Part shown: positions 1 to 13,200 of the stretch, piece after piece
Position numbering within the stretch: the stretch's first letter is position 1
Layout of the letters: each line of letters starts with the position of its first letter
Source of the DNA: Dromiciops gliroides
Lineage: Eukaryota > Chordata > Mammalia > Microbiotheria > Microbiotheriidae
Assembly (NCBI RefSeq): GCF_019393635.1
Contig: NC_057862.1
Span: 410,048,169-410,112,168, forward strand
DNA: 64,000 nucleotides
Reading direction: 5' to 3'
Notes under the pieces: model-generated
The model's database searches: none
What the model saw: the letters and a program-made list of their open reading frames with translations, nothing else
Told to the model about the DNA's origin: nothing
Program-made: the position numbers and the translations under genes

Positions 1-33
1 ATGGATAAAAAGTTCCTTTTAAAAGAATATGGA

Positions 34-235
34 GGGGCAGTTAGGTGGCACAGTTGATAGAGAACTGACCCTGGATTCAGGAAGACCTGAGTCTGGCCTC
101 AGACACTTGACACTTACTAGCTGTGTGACCCTGGGCAAGTCACTTAACCCTCATTGCCCTGGAAAAAAACAAAACAAAAACAAACAAACCCCGCCCCCCC
201 CAAAAAACAACACAAAAGAATGTGGAAAAAAAATA
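34..235 (+). mobile_element. CORE-SINE copy with A/C-rich tail
   Basis: The full tRNA-like head and core are present. The copy is bounded by a 13-bp target-site duplication, aaaagaatatgga, at 21-33 and 236-248. Confidence 0.85.
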
Positions 236-306
236 AAAGAATATGGAGACAATGGCAAATTCAGAATGAATCTACAGGGTGACATGGTTGTCAAGAAAGC
301 AAATAT

Positions 307-470
307 GGGGGGCAGCTAGATGGTACAGTGGATAAAGCACCTGCCCTGGATTCAGGAGGATCTGAGTTCAAATCTGACCTCAGATACTTGATACTTAGTA
401 GTTATATGACCCTGGGCAAGTCACTTAACCCTCATTGCCTCACTAAAAAAAAAGAAAGAAAAAAAATCAA
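307..470 (+). mobile_element. CORE-SINE copy
   Basis: It runs from ggggcagctagatggtacag to an A-rich tail after ctcattgcctcact. Confidence 0.85.
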
Positions 471-544
471 ATATAATCTTAGGTGCATTAATAGTGGCAT
501 AATCTCCAGAATGAGGGAGACAGTAGTCCTGCTTACTATGCAGG

Positions 545-770
545 TAGGTGGTACAGTGGGTAGTGTGTGGGACTTAGAGCAAGGAAAACCTGATCCTGCA
601 TCAGACATTTACTAGCTGTATGATCTTGGGCAAGTCACTTAACTTCTGTCTGCCTCAGTTTCCTCATAATAGATAGCATCTACCTTGCAGGGTTATTGTG
701 AAGATCAAATAAAATATGTGTAAAGCATTTTGCAAACTGTATAAATTCTAGTTGTTGTTGCTATTACTAT
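545..770 (+). repeat. MIR-type SINE
   Basis: The core tactagctgtatgatcttgg is followed by the long MIR 3' part (cctcagtttcctcat). It is older than the neighbouring copies. Confidence 0.7.
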
Positions 771-1555
771 GCCATGGGCAGACCACATATGAAGTGCTCT
801 GTTTGGTTCTGAGTGACTCAGGAGATTTAGCCTAGAACAGACTCAGAAAAGGGGGCCACTGTGGGCTGCAAATTGACTTAGAAACCCATATATTTATATT
901 ATCTATATTTTATTGTATTTTTATTTCTTTTTTTACATTTTATTACATTTCTTTTATTTTATTATATCTTTCCCTATTCCATTTTCATCTGGTTTGGACC
1001 ATGTATTTTACACCTCTGACCCAGAGGATAGGAGATGTTTGGGAGAGTTGTCTGGAGGTATTTGAGGGGCTGTTGTCTCTAATTAGAGCCAGCACATCTA
1101 AGAAGAATTAGACTTATTCTTCTTGGCCTCCGCAGTAATATATGGCAGGGGCAGAGAGGCAGATTTTGGTGCCAGGTGAGGAGAAAGTTCCCAATAATTA
1201 GAACTGTTAAAGAGTGGAATGGGACACTCTGGACGTTGTAGGTTCCCATTCATTGGAGTCTTCAAGTGAAGTCAAGATAACCCTTTGTCAGTCTTTGTCA
1301 GTTTATTAAGCACCTCCTATGTGCCAGGCACTGTGCCAAGCCCTGGGGATCCAAAGAAGGGCAGCCCCTTCTCTCAAAATCTTCCCCCACCCCAAGAAAC
1401 CAGTCTCTCTTCTCAAGTCTAATGGGGATAGGAAGAGATGAACATACAAACAAGTATACACAAACAAAATATATATGGGATGAATTGGAAGTAATTTCAG
1501 AGGGAAGGCCCAGCATTAAAGGGGACTGGGAAAGGCTTCTTGAAGACAGTAGGTC
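771..1555. other. Intronic; old repeat remnant only
   Basis: No exon is visible. About 1290-1350 holds an old repeat with the phrase cctcctatgtgccaggcact, which recurs near 6045. The rest is unremarkable AT-rich sequence. Confidence 0.5.
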
Positions 1556-1710
1556 TTTGGTGGCTGGTGTCCTTCATTCTCAAAGAGGACCACGGTGACA
1601 TCACTGTGTTGAGGTCAAGGCTGGCTGATCAGACCAATACAAGCTCAGAAGGCTCTACCATGGATCGGGCACAAATAGTCCATATGAACATTTTGGGGGG
1701 ATTCTCTAAA
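1556..1710 (+). repeat. Interspersed repeat, family B (gaagaggac head)
   Basis: It shares tggctgatcagaccaataca and a caaagaggacca head with the copy at 35308-35440. Family not named. Confidence 0.6.
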
Positions 1711-2149
1711 TTTATGTCCTGAGACTCAAAAGGAGACGGGGAAGCCAGAGGTCAGGGAGGAGGAGGGCGGGTATTCCAGAGGAGATGGTCAGTAACAGGC
1801 CTGGAGTGTTTTGGGTGAGGAGCAGTCAGAAGCTGAGTCACTGGATATTGACAGAGCTTTCTTACTCATGTAAGAGATTTGAACCAAAAGAAAATGAGAA
1901 TCCAGAAAAAGAAGGGACTGTACTTACTTGTGAACCCTAAACCACATTCTATGGCTCATTGACTTTTTTAAAAAATTCAAGTATGTATGATTTAGATCAA
2001 AGCTTGGTTTTTTTGTTTTTAAACAAAAAAACCCAGCTGAATTCTATAGTTTGAATAGGAACTGAGTCTACATGTTTTCTAAAAGAACTGAACTGAAATA
2101 AAAGTGAGGCTCTGAATACTTTCTGAACCATAGAATGGGACATCACTAA

Positions 2150-2440
2150 TGCAGTGGTATGAATAGTGTTTGGAGCCAGAAGACCTGGGTTTGAATCCCA
2201 AGTCTGCCACTAACTGACTGTGTGACATTGGACAAATCATTTACCTCTCAGGCCTCAAGTCCCCTTATCTCTAAACTGAGGGGATTGAACTACATGATCT
2301 CTAAAAAGTCTGCCACTAACTGTGTGACATTGGACAAATCATTTACCTCTCAGGCCTCAAGTCCCCTTATCTCTAAACTGAGGGGATTGAACTACATGAT
2401 CTCTAAAGTCCCTTCCAATTATAAACCTATGATCTCATTC
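2150..2440 (+). repeat. MIR with internal tandem duplication
   Basis: A MIR reading ggagccagaagacctgggtt at the head has about 102 bp repeated: 2201-2306 and 2307-2408 match except for a 4-bp length difference (taactgactg against taactg). Confidence 0.85.
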
Positions 2441-2462
2441 TGAGTCCCTGTACCTCTCTGCC

Positions 2463-2591
2463 AGGGGCAGCTAGTTAGCATAGTGGAGAGAGAGCTGGCC
2501 CTGAAGTTTGGAGAACCTGAGTTCAAATCTCACCTCAGACACTTACTAGGTATGTGACCCTGGGCAAGTCACTAAACTCTAGTTGTCTTAA
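2463..2591 (+). mobile_element. CORE-SINE copy, diverged
   Basis: Head ggggcagctagttagcatag and core gtatgtgaccctgggcaagt are present, without an A tail. Confidence 0.75.
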
Positions 2592-2597
2592 ATATAT

Positions 2598-2741
2598 GAG
2601 GCCATCTCCAGTATGGCTCTGGAGGAGAGAGTGAGGTTGGTGACCTTGCACAGCCCTCCCTCACTTAAATCCAATTCATTGCAAGTCATGGCATCAACCC
2701 AATATCATGGTCCTCTTCGAGAATGAAGGACAAACAACAAG
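2598..2741 (-). repeat. Interspersed repeat, family A (31.5 kb type)
   Basis: It is the reverse complement of the repeat at 31521-31705: ctctggaggagagagtgagg matches that copy's ctctctcctccagagctacc, and tggtcctcttcgagaatgaa matches its head. Confidence 0.7.
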
Positions 2742-2992
2742 ATGGCACAGTGGATAGAGCACTGGGCCTGGAGTCAGGAAGACTCATCTTCCAGAGTTCA
2801 AATCTAGCCTCAGACACTTACTAGCTGGCTGACCCTGGACAAGTCACTTAACCCAGTTTGCCTCAGTTTCCTCATCTGTAAAATGAGCTGGAGAAAGAAA
2901 TGGCAACCCCCTCCAGCATCCTTGCTGATAAAACTCCAAATGACATCCTGAAGAGTTGGATATAAGTGAAAACAACTGAACAACAATAACCT
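2741..2992 (+). mobile_element. Long-form CORE-SINE
   Basis: After the usual head and core it continues with cctcagtttcctcatctgta and aaatgagctggagaaagaaa, ending near aacaactgaacaacaataa. Confidence 0.8.
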
Positions 2993-3176
2993 CTCTGCCA
3001 CTCTGTGACCAGGAGGGTGATGGACAAGGGTAGCATTAACCTTTGTTACATATGTTATTAACAGAAGATTCTTTTGACAAATGGTATAAAATAATGGCTG
3101 CTTGCTGAGTAATACTCTCATGTCATATACCATCAGGCTCAGAAACATGTCTGTCACAGATTGAAAATATTTGGGA

Positions 3177-3318
3177 GGGGCAGCTAGGTGGTACAGTGGA
3201 TAGAGCACTGGCCCTGGAATCAAGAGGACCTGAGTTCAAATCCTGTCTTAAAAACTTACTAAGTCAATTAACCGCCCCCCCCAACCCCATTGCCTCCATC
3301 CACCCACCCAATAAAAAA
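3177..3318 (+). mobile_element. CORE-SINE copy with target-site duplication
   Basis: The 14-bp repeat gaaaatatttggga stands at 3163-3176 and just after the tail at 3319. Confidence 0.85.
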
Positions 3319-3423
3319 GAAAATATTTGGGAAACATTCACCTACTTATACATCTTGCAGTCTCTTTACTCTGACCAGGTAGTAGGAAGTGTCTTAGACT
3401 AGGCGTTAATAGATATAAGTTCT

Positions 3424-3618
3424 GGAGGCAGCTAGATTACGCAGTGGATAAAGCATCGTCCCTGGATTCAGGAGGATCTGAATTCAAATTTGGCCTCAGA
3501 CACTTGACACTTACTAGCTATGTGACCCTGGGCAATTCACTTAACCCTCATTGCCCTGCAAACCCCCCCCCCCCAAAAAAAAAGACAAAAAACAAACAAA
3601 AAAACAAAAAACAAACAA
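3424..3618 (+). mobile_element. CORE-SINE copy with C/A-rich tail
   Basis: Flanked by copies of agatataagttct. The tail mixes C and A runs. Confidence 0.85.
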
Positions 3619-3800
3619 ATTAGATATAAGTTCTTGTCCTAGCTCTACTAGCTACTGACTGTGTGACCTTGGGCAAATCACTCTCTGAGCCTCTTCTCTG
3701 TAAAGAGAGGGGGCATTTGTACTTAAACAACTTATTATGCTTCCAGATCTTAGAGTATAGTCTAGACAGAGGGGAGAGGATACCTAGAACAGGAAAGCAG

Positions 3801-3804
<4 letters not shown>

Positions 3805-3872
<68 letters not shown>
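3805..3872 (+). repeat. (TG)n microsatellite
   Basis: About 33 uninterrupted gt units. Confidence 0.97.
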
Positions 3873-3873
<1 letters not shown>

Positions 3874-3890
3874 GGGAAACAGGGATTTTT

Positions 3891-4050
3891 ATTTTTTGTT
3901 TTTGTTTTTTTTTTGCAGGGTAATGAGGGTAAAGTGACTTGCCCAGGGTCACACACCTAGTAAGTGTCAAGTATCTGAGGCTGGATTTGAACTCAAGTCC
4001 TCCTGAATCCAGGGCCAGTGCTTTATCCACTGCACCACCTAGCTGCCCCA
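3891..4050 (-). mobile_element. CORE-SINE copy 75 bp before a MYLK3 exon
   Basis: The target-site duplication gaaacagggattttt stands at 3875-3889 and 4051-4065. The right end lies only 75 bp before the exon at 4126. Confidence 0.9.
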
Positions 4051-4125
4051 GAAACAGGGATTTTTAAACAGTGGTTTAGCTCATCATCTCTAACCCCACA
4101 TTCCTAAAAATGTCTCTCTCCCCAG

Positions 4126-4235
4126 GAGGAAGTGAAGAATGAAATCAACATCATGAACCAGCTCAGCCATGTCAATCTGATTCAGCTCTATGATGCCTTT
4201 GAGAGCAAAAACAGTTTCACTTTGGTCATGGAATA
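4126..4235 (+). CDS. MYLK3: MYLK3 exon a: kinase N-lobe (alpha-C helix to hinge)
   Basis: The exon follows a pyrimidine-rich acceptor (ctctctccccag) and opens in phase 0 with [16 protein letters not shown]. It ends inside the tyrosine codon of MEYV, after TA. The glutamate of NEI is the alpha-C residue that pairs with the ATP-binding lysine in active kinases. The donor is gtgagt, and the exon end together with this donor is tandemly duplicated. Confidence 0.96.
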
Positions 4236-7200
4236 GTGAGTATTCCTTCCCCATGGTCATGGAATAGTGAGTATTCCTTCCCCAAGGAAGGAAGTGGGAT
4301 GATGGGCAGAAGCTCAGGGAAAACACTGTACTCTCATGGACACAGCCAGCATTTCCAAGGCAGAACTCCATTTTCTCCTTATAACTCATTTGTTGCCTTG
4401 AATTAATTAGAATTCAGCAGCATGGTCTGGAGTGAAGGTGTCAAATATGTAGCCTTAGGCATATGCAGCAACACTCCCAAGTGCTGCCTGAACCAGATTA
4501 ACATATAATTGGGAAATATTTGACAAAATAAATAAAAATACAATAAAACATAGACAATGTTAATATGTGGTTTTCTAAGTCAACATGTACCCACCCGGGT
4601 CCTTCTGTATAGTTTGATGGCTTCCGTGTCTATTTGATTTTGACCTCACTGATCTAAAAGGAAGGTTGATGGATTTCAAGGTAGAGGACATTAAGTTCAG
4701 ATTCCTCGTCTGCCACTTACTCTCTGTGTGAAGTTGGGCAAGTCATTTTACTTCTCTGTGCCTCGGTTTCCTCCTCTGTAAAGTGAAGGGTTTGGACTAG
4801 ATGTTAGCTCTAAGGAAGAAACAAAACACTATTAGATTTAAGGGAGAGATCACTTATGGCCGGGATGGTAACAAAACACACCAAATAGAAGACGACATTT
4901 AAGCTGGGTCTTGAAGTATGGCTAGTATTTTAATAGGCGGGAAGAAGGGTTATTCTAGGTATAAAAAAGAATACGGAAAGACATAGAAGAAATCATGTGG
5001 CATATTAGGAAAATGGGGTGCTCTCAGCTCTATTTCCATGTGGTTCCCTCCTTTGGTGCTTTCCTGCTACAGTCCATGGGGTCACAAGGAGTCAGACTCG
5101 ACTGAACAGCCAACAACTTGCTATGTGTGATCTAGAGCTAGTTTTCCTTCCTCTCCGTGCCTCAGCACACACACATGTATATATACACATATGTCCATAT
5201 AAACACATATCCATGTCACACACATGTACTTATACATGTATATATTTTGTGTGTATGTATGTGTATATACATACATACGTACATACTCATATGTGTGTAT
5301 TTCTATAAACAAGGATTGGTGAATGGAGTAATTGTTGGTAAAACTCCTTCAGGCAGAGCTAGATCAGAAATTTGTTATTAAAGGCAACTTTAGATGATTT
5401 GTGCTCCTGGGACCAAAAATAACTTGGATAATCAACATGTCTAGATAATAAAAGAACTCTGGATGATTGTTGACTATTTTTTCTATTTCCAATTTCCCAA
5501 GGCTGTCCACAATGAGCAGAATGAATAGGTTTGAGTTTCTTCTCTCTTTTCACCTACACCTATTTTAACCAGAAGACAGTAGGTGAGGCAGAAGAGTTAT
5601 CCTGGGTTATAGACTCCAGGCTCAGCTTCTCAGTGGTGGAGATTAGATCTTGGGGGTGAGGGGCTACTGCTCAGTTCATGGGATTTAAACTTTTAAAAGA
5701 CCTTAGAAATCGACTTCTTCAAACACTTAATTTCTTCTTCTTCTTCTTCTTTTTTGGCAGTGGGGGACTGGGCAATGAGGGTTAAGTGACTTGCCCAGGG
5801 TCACACAGCTAGTAAGTGTCAAGTGTCTGAGGTCGGATTTGAACTCAGGTCCTCCTGAATCCAGAGTCAGCACTTTACTCACTGCCACCTAGCTGCCCCC
5901 ACACTTCATTTCTTCTTAAAAGCATTTAAATTCATATCTTTTGTTTTTACAATAACTTTATTTATGAATAGATCCCTTGCTCATCCCCTACTGGGTGAGT
6001 CATCCCTTGTAACAAAGAATCAAATCAATCAGTAAATATTCATTAAGTGTCTACTATGTGCCAGGCACTGTGCTAAGTACTTAGGATACAAAAAGAGGCA
6101 AAAGATAGTCTCTACCCTCAAGAACTTTATAATCTACAAAGAATGAAAAGAGAAAGGGAGAAAAATAAAGCAGTTCCAGTGAAATCAATGGACATATTAG
6201 TTGAATCTGGCAGTATATATAATATTTCTCACCAAGAGACTCCCACCTCAGCAAAGAAGGACAGTGAATTTTCTCAATTCTACAAGCTTCTTGGTTATAC
6301 TCTTTATTTTTATTTTTTTCCACTTATACCATTGTAGTCATTGGGTATATTTCATATTGTTGTTCTGCTTACTTCATTCTGTATCAGTCTTTTGCTTCTT
6401 TGAATTCTTCATATTAAAAATATTCTATTGGGTGCAGCTAGGTGGTGCAGTAGATGGAGCAGAGGCCCTGGATTCAAGAGGACCTGAGTTCAAATTTGAT
6501 CTCAGACACTTGACACTTATTAGCTGTGTGACCCTGAACAAGTTACTTAACCCTCATTGCCCTGCCCCCCCCCAAAAAAGGGATTATATTACCTTCATGT
6601 ATATCCATTTTTTTAACCATTCCGCAACTGATAACCATCTGCTCGGTTTCTAGTCCTTTGCTACCACACACACAAAAAAGTGCTTCTATCAATATTTTGT
6701 ATATATGGGACTTTTCTTTCTGGTCTTTGCTTCTTGGAAACTCTCTAATTTCATAAAGGAGGAAAACAGGGGGGCAGCTAGGTGGCGCAATGGATAGAGC
6801 ACTGGCCCTGGAGTCAGGAGTACCTGAGTTCAAATCCGGTCTCAGACACTTAACACTTACTAGCTGTGTGACCCTAGGCAAGTCACTTAACCCCAATTGT
6901 CTCACTTAAGGAAAAAAAAAAAAAGGAGGAAAACAGGGCTGAGAGAGAGGGCCAATGACTTGCTTGCTCATAGTCACAGGTCTTCTGATCAAATGAAGTA
7001 ATATTAGCAAAGCACTTGGCACAGTACCCAGCATATAGTAGGCATTTAATAAATGCTTCTTTCTTTCCTTCTATAACCTTTAGACTTCCAAGTATAGAAT
7101 TCAGCTCCTAAAACCATGTTGTTAATTGGATCTCTTACTGCAAGTAGAAAGACAGGGATGATCACAACAGATTCCTTCTGGAAACTCACTGATATACCCT

Positions 7201-10200
7201 CTTCTTGCTTGAACTTACAGCGTGGATGGTGGTGAGCTATTTGACCGGATCACAGATGAAAAGTACCACCTGACAGAGCTGGATGCTGTCCTATTCACCA
7301 AACAGATCTGTGAGGGCCTCCACTACCTGCACCAGCATTACATTCTACACCTGGACCTGAAGGTCAGTAAGGCTTGACCTTAGGACCACATACTGTAGGA
7401 GATGGATGGCAGTTAAAGTATCCTGGAATGTCATTACTAGAAGGGACATCAGGGGGCACCTCATCTAACTCCCTGCCCCCGGCTTTTACCTAGGAGGACA
7501 AGGAGGGGACGCATGATTTTCCCAGATTTATTTAGCTAACTGATGTCAGGGCATAGACTAGAACACACCCCTTGGTCTTTCCAGTGCCCCCAATATGCTT
7601 GGAATCTTGGGGACTTCTGCTCTGGTCTGGCTTCTTGGAGGCTACTTTGGAAGAAGAAAACTCTTTACTCTGTTTTTTAGGCACAAGGCAGCCTTTTATT
7701 GATTGAAATGAAACTAATTCTAAACATTTCTGCTTTGGAAAAGATCCCGAGATGGGCAGTTACCCAATTGTAAAGGCTAAAATTCTAGCTAAACTATCTA
7801 AAATCTCTAATGAGTGGTCGCCAATAAATTATAAACTTTAGCAAGAGTTAGACTTTTAAGCATTTATTAAGGAGAATAAGAATTTGGTAAAGAGAGAGAG
7901 AAAGGCCTAGATTCCTCTATTGAAGGGAGAGAGCACTCCTAGCTCTGCTCTCCACCAGAGTCCACAGGAAAGAGAGAGAGTCAGAGCACCAGGCTCCCCC
8001 TTCTTCCTCCCACAAGCAAACGTCACTTCCTGATACCAAAGAAAAGACACATGGTCTTTCCCTCCCTAAAAGTTTAACTAGTATTAAAACTGTATCTTTC
8101 GGGGCAGCTAGGTGGTGCAGTGGATAGAGCACCAGCCCTGGATTCAGGAGGACCTGAGTTCAAATCCGACCTCAGACACTTGACACTTACTAGCTGTGTG
8201 ACCCTGAGCAAGTCACTTAACCCCAATTGCCTCACTAAAAAAAAAAAACACCAAAAAACAAAAACTGTATCTTTCCTGCAAGGGTAGCCAAGGTTTACTT
8301 TCCTGGCACCTCTATAGAAAGAATGAAATCTCAAGAGCTCCTGACTCAGGTTGGGTTAGTTTTTTCTATGAGCCAAATAAACTAGTGATACAAAATAATA
8401 ATAACAATTAGCATTCGTATAGCTTGTTAAAGTTTGCAAAGCACTTTACACATATTATTCATTTGATCCTCATGAAAACCCTGTGAGGTAGGTGCTGTTA
8501 TCCTCATTTCATAGAAGAGGAAACTGTGACTGGAAGAAGTTAAATGACTTGCCAGACATATATATATGTATATACTGTTGTCGTTCAGTAGTGTCTGACT
8601 CTTTGTGATCCCATTTGGGTTTCCTTGGATAAAATAGAGTGATTTGCCATTTCCTTCTCCAGTTCATTTTACAGATGAGGAACTGGGGCAAACAGAATTA
8701 AGTGACTTGCCCAGGTTCACACGGCTAGTAAGTGTCTGAGGCCAGATTTAAACTCAGGAAGATGAATCTTCCTGACTCCAAGGGTGGCACTCTATCCACC
8801 ACGCCACCTAGCTATCCATAAAAGTATATAAATATGTCAACTACAACAACAAATATAAATCCCTGAAGCAGGATTTGAACTCAGGTCCTCCTTATTTCAA
8901 CTATAGCACTGAATTAGAAAACCTTATTAATCAAGATAATAAATAATAGTTAACATTTATATAACACTATGTGCCAGGCACTATGCTAAGCACTTTACAA
9001 TTATTATCTTTGATCCTCATACCTTTGGAGACAGGTAAAATTATTACCCTGTTTTACGGATGGTTAAATGACTTGCCTGGAGTCACACAGCTAGTTAAGT
9101 GTCTGAGGTTGGATTTTGTTTGTTTTTGTTTGGGGCAATGTGGGTTAAATGACTTGTTCAGGGTCTAGTGACTGTCAAGTGTCTGAGGTCAAATTTGAGC
9201 TCAGGGCCTCCTGAATTCAGGGCCGTTGATTTATCCACTGCACCACCTAGCTGTCCCTTTGAGGTTGGATTTTAACTTAGGTCTTCCTGACTTCAGGCTC
9301 AAAGCTTTATTACTGTGCCACCCAGCTGTCCTATTTCCTATTTCCAATCTAGGTAGATTTCATGCCATTACTTTCCCTCTTGAAAAAAAAATTTAGGAGT
9401 CCAACTAACCCCTAAATAGCTAGTAGCTTTGGATCTTTTAGGCAGTGGACCATAGATCCCTTGGCTGGCAGAGCCCCACTGAATTTAAAAAAAAAACAAT
9501 TTTGGGGACAGCTAGGTGGCGCAGTGAATAGAGCAGTGGCCCTGGAGTCAGGAGAGTACCTGAGTTCAAATCCGGCCTCAGACACTTAATACTTACTAGC
9601 TGTGTGACCCTGGGCAAGTCACTTAACCTCAATTGCCTCACTAAAAAAAAAAATCAATTTTGTTTGATTGAGAGGGAAAGAAAAATATATTTATGAAGAC
9701 TAGCACATGCATGGACTTAGTGGAAACTTCCTTGCCCAGTACAAAGATATAAATCATTTTACAACAACTTCTATAAGAGTTAGGCACTAAAGCATTCCTA
9801 AAAATAAGAGGGAATCAGATGACTTCTCTTAGAGAGGAGAGGAAGCAATGGAGAGGAGAGATATGGAACACTGCTTCTTCACCCACCAGAAAGGCCATTG
9901 TGCCCACCAGGAGAAACCCAAAGAATGAATCCTTAGGAACGCCATAGTATCTTTAAGCTGAGCCAATTACTTAGGGACAGTAAGACTACAAAATGAGCTG
10001 GAGAAGGCAATGGCAAACCACTCCAGTGTCTCTACCAAGACAACCCCAAATGGGGTCATGAAGAGTTGTACAAAATAAAACAACCGAACGATAACAAGAA
10101 GAAGGCCTTGTTAGGGAGAGGAGGGTGTTCTTAACCTGGGTTCTAGTCTCGGCCTTTGTCACTAACTAGCAGGCTATGTAAGGGGGCAGTTAGTAGGTGG

Positions 10201-13200
10201 ATCCAGAGAAGGCTGGAACCAAGTTTTATTCATTAGTTCCAGAGCCCCTCTGCTCAGAATGTGGTAGGGGATGGGTACTACACATCTCCTGATAGGTAAA
10301 ACTAAGGATACTCCCCCAAATCCTGATGCTAACATGCTAAATATGCCAAGATGATTTTTAAGAAAAGGTTTTAGTCCGACCCTTGCCTCATTCTTGGCCC
10401 CTGTGGCCCTACCTGAGGAATCCTGACTTCTTCAGATTCTCCAGATTCCTGAGATATCTGTGTCTTCATAACTCCAGTTTCCCAGATAACATTAGATTAT
10501 CTTGAGGGCAGAGAAGGGGAAGGGAAGGGAATAACTATATAGTTCCTCCTATGTGCTGAGTGCTGTGCTGAGCACTTCACAAATATTATCTCATTTGATC
10601 CTCACAACAACCCTGAAAGGTAGGGCTTTTATCATGCTCATTTTGCAGTTGAAACTGAAGCAGACAAAAGTTAGGTGACTTGCTCACAGTCACACGGCTA
10701 ATATGTTTGAGGCTCTCTTTGAACCCAGGGCAATGACCCAAAATGGGGTCCTGGAGAGTTGGACGTGATTGAAATGAATGTATGCTTCCTGACTCCAGAC
10801 CCAGCGCTCTATGCACTCAGCTGCCCTCTGGGAGAGGGAAGACCGGCTAGAAGGAGCTTGGAAGCCACTTCACTCAGTGCAGATTGCATGAAGTTTGCTG
10901 CTGTTCAGAATTTTGGCGTATACAGTCCTTTAAAATAGGAGTCAAAGGGGCAGCTATAGAGTACTGGCCCTGGAGTCAGGAGGACCTGAGTTCAAATCTG
11001 GCCTCAGACACTTGACACTTACTAGCTGTGTGACTCTGGGTAAGTCACTTAACCCAAATTGTCTCACCAAAAAATAAAATAAAATAAAATAAAACTTTAT
11101 TTTAAAATGTAAAAAACATTCTTATCTTAAGGGCCTAAGAGATAGAATATAAAAACCAAGTAGCTTAGTAGTTTTGTTGTTATTGTTGTCCAAATGTGCC
11201 CCACTCTCTGTGACCTTATTTGGGTTTTTTTTTTTTCTGACAAAGATACTCGAATGGTTTGCTATTTCCTTCTTCAACTCATTTAACAGATGAGGAAACT
11301 GAGGCAAACAGTTAAGTGACTTGCCCAGGATCACGCAGCTAGTAAGTGTCTGAGACCAGATTTGAACTCAGGATGATATCTTCCCAACTTCAAACCTGGA
11401 AACCTATCCACTGTCCCACCTAACTGCCCAGGTCAGAGTTTGCCCTATTGTGTCAGCCTTTCAGTCATATTGGGTTGGTGACCCCATGGACCATAGTACG
11501 ACAGCCCCTTCTATCCTCTGCTATCTCCTGAAGTCTGTCCAAGCTCATGTCCATTGACACTATCTTTCCACGTCAGCCTCTGCAGAACCCTTCTCCTTTT
11601 GCCTTCAACCTTTCCCTAAAACAACAGTTCTCACCCTTTTTGGTCTCAGCACCCCTTTCACCCTTTTCCCCACTCCTTTGACAAAGAAATGATGGGGCAG
11701 CTAGATGGCGCAGTGGTCAAAGCACCGGCCCTGAATTCAGGAGTACCTGAGTTCAAATCTGACCTCAGACACTTGACACTTACTAGCTGTGTGACTTTGG
11801 GCAAGTCACTCAACCCCCATTGCCTGCAAAAAAACCCCCCAAAACAGACAAAGAAATGTTTACTTCAAAGGTATAAAACAAATATATAAACAGCTTAGCC
11901 CAGTTTCTATAAGCAAACAGTCTAGGTGTATTTGAATGCCAAAGAACAATATGAACATTATACTAGACAGTAGCATTTTGGTGATGACAGAGTTCTCACA
12001 TTAAAAGTTCTGCCTGGAGGGCAGTTAGGTGGCACAGTGGATAAAGCACCAGCCCTGGATTCTGGAGGACCCGAGTTCAAATCTGGCCTCAGACACTCGG
12101 CACGTACTAGCTGTGTGACCTTGGGCAAGTCACTTAACCCTCATTGCCCCTCAAAAAAAAATTCTGCCTGGACTTCTACAAAACTCACTAATGCAGAAAT
12201 TGTCAGTATATCAATACTTTTATAGAGAATTCAATAATACTAAAAGTATTGGTAAAGCAATCAACAATTGAAATTTGCAAAATTGTAACTATGAAATTGA
12301 CTTGTACAGTGCAAAGCAATATATAAAACAAATATACACACGCTTAGCTTTGTTGCTTCTTCTAGGACACAATCCCAGTTCCAAGTCCTGAACCCCACCC
12401 TTTGGATTTGAGTCCCAGTTACCTGGGCTCCTCAAGGCTTCTCTGCCAGGCTGGCTGCAACATCACACCTAGAATCCTGCACCTTGTCCAAGGTTGCCTT
12501 GACCCTAGTTTCTAGCTCAGCCACCTGGCAAGGGGACATGGTAGGAAACTCAGGGCCTCCATGGTAGGCCATCTGAGCAATTTATACTCTTAAAAATTGT
12601 TGAGGATCCCCCTAAAAAGCTTTTTTTATGTGGACTATAAATATCCTGGAGTGTGCTGGGAACAGCTTGAACTAGCTTGGGAGAACCAATTGTTAAACTT
12701 TCAAGGTGAGCGTTTACACCTTTGAAATCTGCAAATGTCACAAATCGGGGTTTGATTTATTGTTCTGTCAATTGCCTAGACTTAGGAAAGTGATGGAGAA
12801 AATGTTAAGAGTGCAGGTTCAAAAAAAGTGCGGGTTAAAGTTAAAACTGTGTTGCAGGTACATTTAGTTTTCTGAGAGCTGGTTTCTGAACATTTACCAG
12901 CATACCACTGGCTTTATTTTTCAGCATTCACTGTATTAGAAATTAAAACGTAAAAATAGTTTTGATCTTGCAGATCCCTGAAGGGAAACTGCTTCCCTAA
13001 CACAACTATTCATTCAGCAAACTGTTTTGTGCAGCAAAACGGTTAAGTAGTCAGTATTGAGTGCTTTATTCACCATAGGAATAACAATGGTCTGTCAAAT
13101 TCTCTTGATCTTTCCTAGCCGGAGAACATACTATGTGTAAGTCAGATGGGAAACCAAATTAAAATCATCGACTTTGGGCTGGCCAGAAGGTAAGACCATT

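Noticed and set aside
1-4125. Search for the preceding MYLK3 exon with the glycine loop and ATP-binding lysine
   Set aside because: No frame with a matching peptide and splice sites was found; the exon must lie before the window.
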